DNA of 46,955 nt from a virus: IMG/VR virus record IMGVR_UViG_3300021178_000019, positions 1 through 46,955 of that record; one strand, written 5' to 3'. The notes under the pieces were generated by a model that ran no database searches, had not been told where the DNA came from, and was given only the letters and a program-made list of their open reading frames with translations. This document shows, one piece after another, positions 46,516-46,955 of this stretch. The translations under genes were made by a program, and so were the position numbers. The number at the start of each line of letters is the position of its first letter. Position 1 is the first letter of the stretch.

Positions 46516-46955
46516 GTGAACATCACCACGACAATCCCGAGCTACGTTTATCGTCAATATTCCGATGACGCCAACGTCTCGGCATTCTTCGCGGCCTATA
46601 ACCATTTCAGCCAGGCGAACCTCGACGCGATCAACGGCTACCAGCTCCCGATCTATCTCCAGCAGACCGGAAACCTTCTCGAATGGGCCGCGTCGAGTAT
46701 CTATGGCGTATTCAGGCCCAGCCTGTCCTCCGGTGGCCCGCGCAGTATCGGCCCGCTCAACACGTTCGAAATGAACGCGGAGGAGTTCAACGGGTTCGCC
46801 TTCGTCAACAGCTCCACGAACTTCATTGCCGACGATCTGACCTATCAGCGGATCATCCAGTGGAACACCTTCAAGGGTGACGGATTCCAGTTCACGATCC
46901 GATGGCTGAAGCGCCGCGTGGAGCGATTCCTTCGCGGGGCGATCTTTCCCGATCA
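46516..46955 (+). CDS. Baseplate/tail protein I-like (DUF2612 type), 3' end cut
   Basis: Begins GTG 46516, three bases after the J-like stop, and runs out of the window after 146 codons. FAAYNHFSQANLDAINGYQLP, WAASSIYGV and NTFKGDGFQFTIRWLKRRVERFL match the proteins encoded after J that link the baseplate to fibres. Should lie upstream of the fibre gene truncated at base 1. Confidence 0.7.
   Translation, partial: MNITTTIPSYVYRQYSDDANVSAFFAAYNHFSQANLDAINGYQLPIYLQQTGNLLEWAASSIYGVFRPSLSSGGPRSIGPLNTFEMNAEEFNGFAFVNSSTNFIADDLTYQRIIQWNTFKGDGFQFTIRWLKRRVERFLRGAIFPD

Noticed and set aside
1-46955. Window as a complete circularly permuted genome
   Set aside because: Joining the last base to the first breaks the frame of the 46516 gene and does not continue the fibre frame at base 1, so sequence is missing.
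1-46955. CRISPR array, integrase, attachment site or insertion sequence
   Set aside because: None found: no regularly spaced direct repeats with unique spacers, no recombinase motifs, no terminal inverted repeats around a transposase.

Overview
This window is most of the genome of a tailed double-stranded DNA phage with a contractile tail. Both edges cut through genes (a tail fibre at the left edge, a baseplate or tail protein at the right), and joining the two ends does not restore a reading frame, so some sequence is missing. A sheath gene, gp138-type spike and J-like baseplate protein show myovirus morphology. An embedded Rz/Rz1 spanin pair shows a Gram-negative host. The high GC content and frequent GTG starts suggest a betaproteobacterial (Burkholderiales-like) host; that is inference. 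I see no integrase and no CI-type repressor.

Layout. 1-2800 (+): tail fibre/adhesin genes, including a three-copy KGDL repeat protein and a LamG-like protein. 2877-5467 (+): lysis module (membrane proteins, SAR-type lysozyme, nested spanins), interrupted by an HNH-like gene on the other strand. 5578-16677 (-): a dense early operon of small proteins, nucleases, a MazG-like fusion, a PP-loop (PAPS reductase-like) protein, and a recombination pair (YqaJ/lambda-type exonuclease plus Rad52-like annealing protein). 16700-16800: divergent control region. 16799-23336 (+): Cro-like protein, ParB-like protein, HNH nucleases, an O/P-like replication pair, NinB and a DUF1364 protein. 23340-24599: two unusually structured, largely non-coding stretches around one small gene. 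24600-26718 (+): small unknown genes. 26728-34341 (+): terminase, portal, MuF-like protein, a Nudix/protease/scaffold fusion, capsid genes. 34470-46955 (+): neck, sheath, tube, chaperone, tape measure and baseplate genes.

How it works together. Eight near-identical promoters (TTGNCC, usually 17 bp, GATACT) carry the same 13-bp palindromic core CCGAKACTRTCGG. They flank the cro-like gene and are scattered through the early leftward operon, with one in front of the structured RNA region. This implies one regulator acting at many sites. The cro-like gene itself appears to be transcribed without a leader. Late genes are separated by intrinsic terminators after the capsid and tail tube genes.

The most interesting items are the dispersed operator network with its two leader classes, the two structured RNA regions (one with a 14-bp alternative pairing that looks like a switch), the Nudix-protease-scaffold fusion, a baseplate-plug/sugar-binding-like fusion, a possible iteron origin inside the O-like gene, and the tail-chaperone frameshift.
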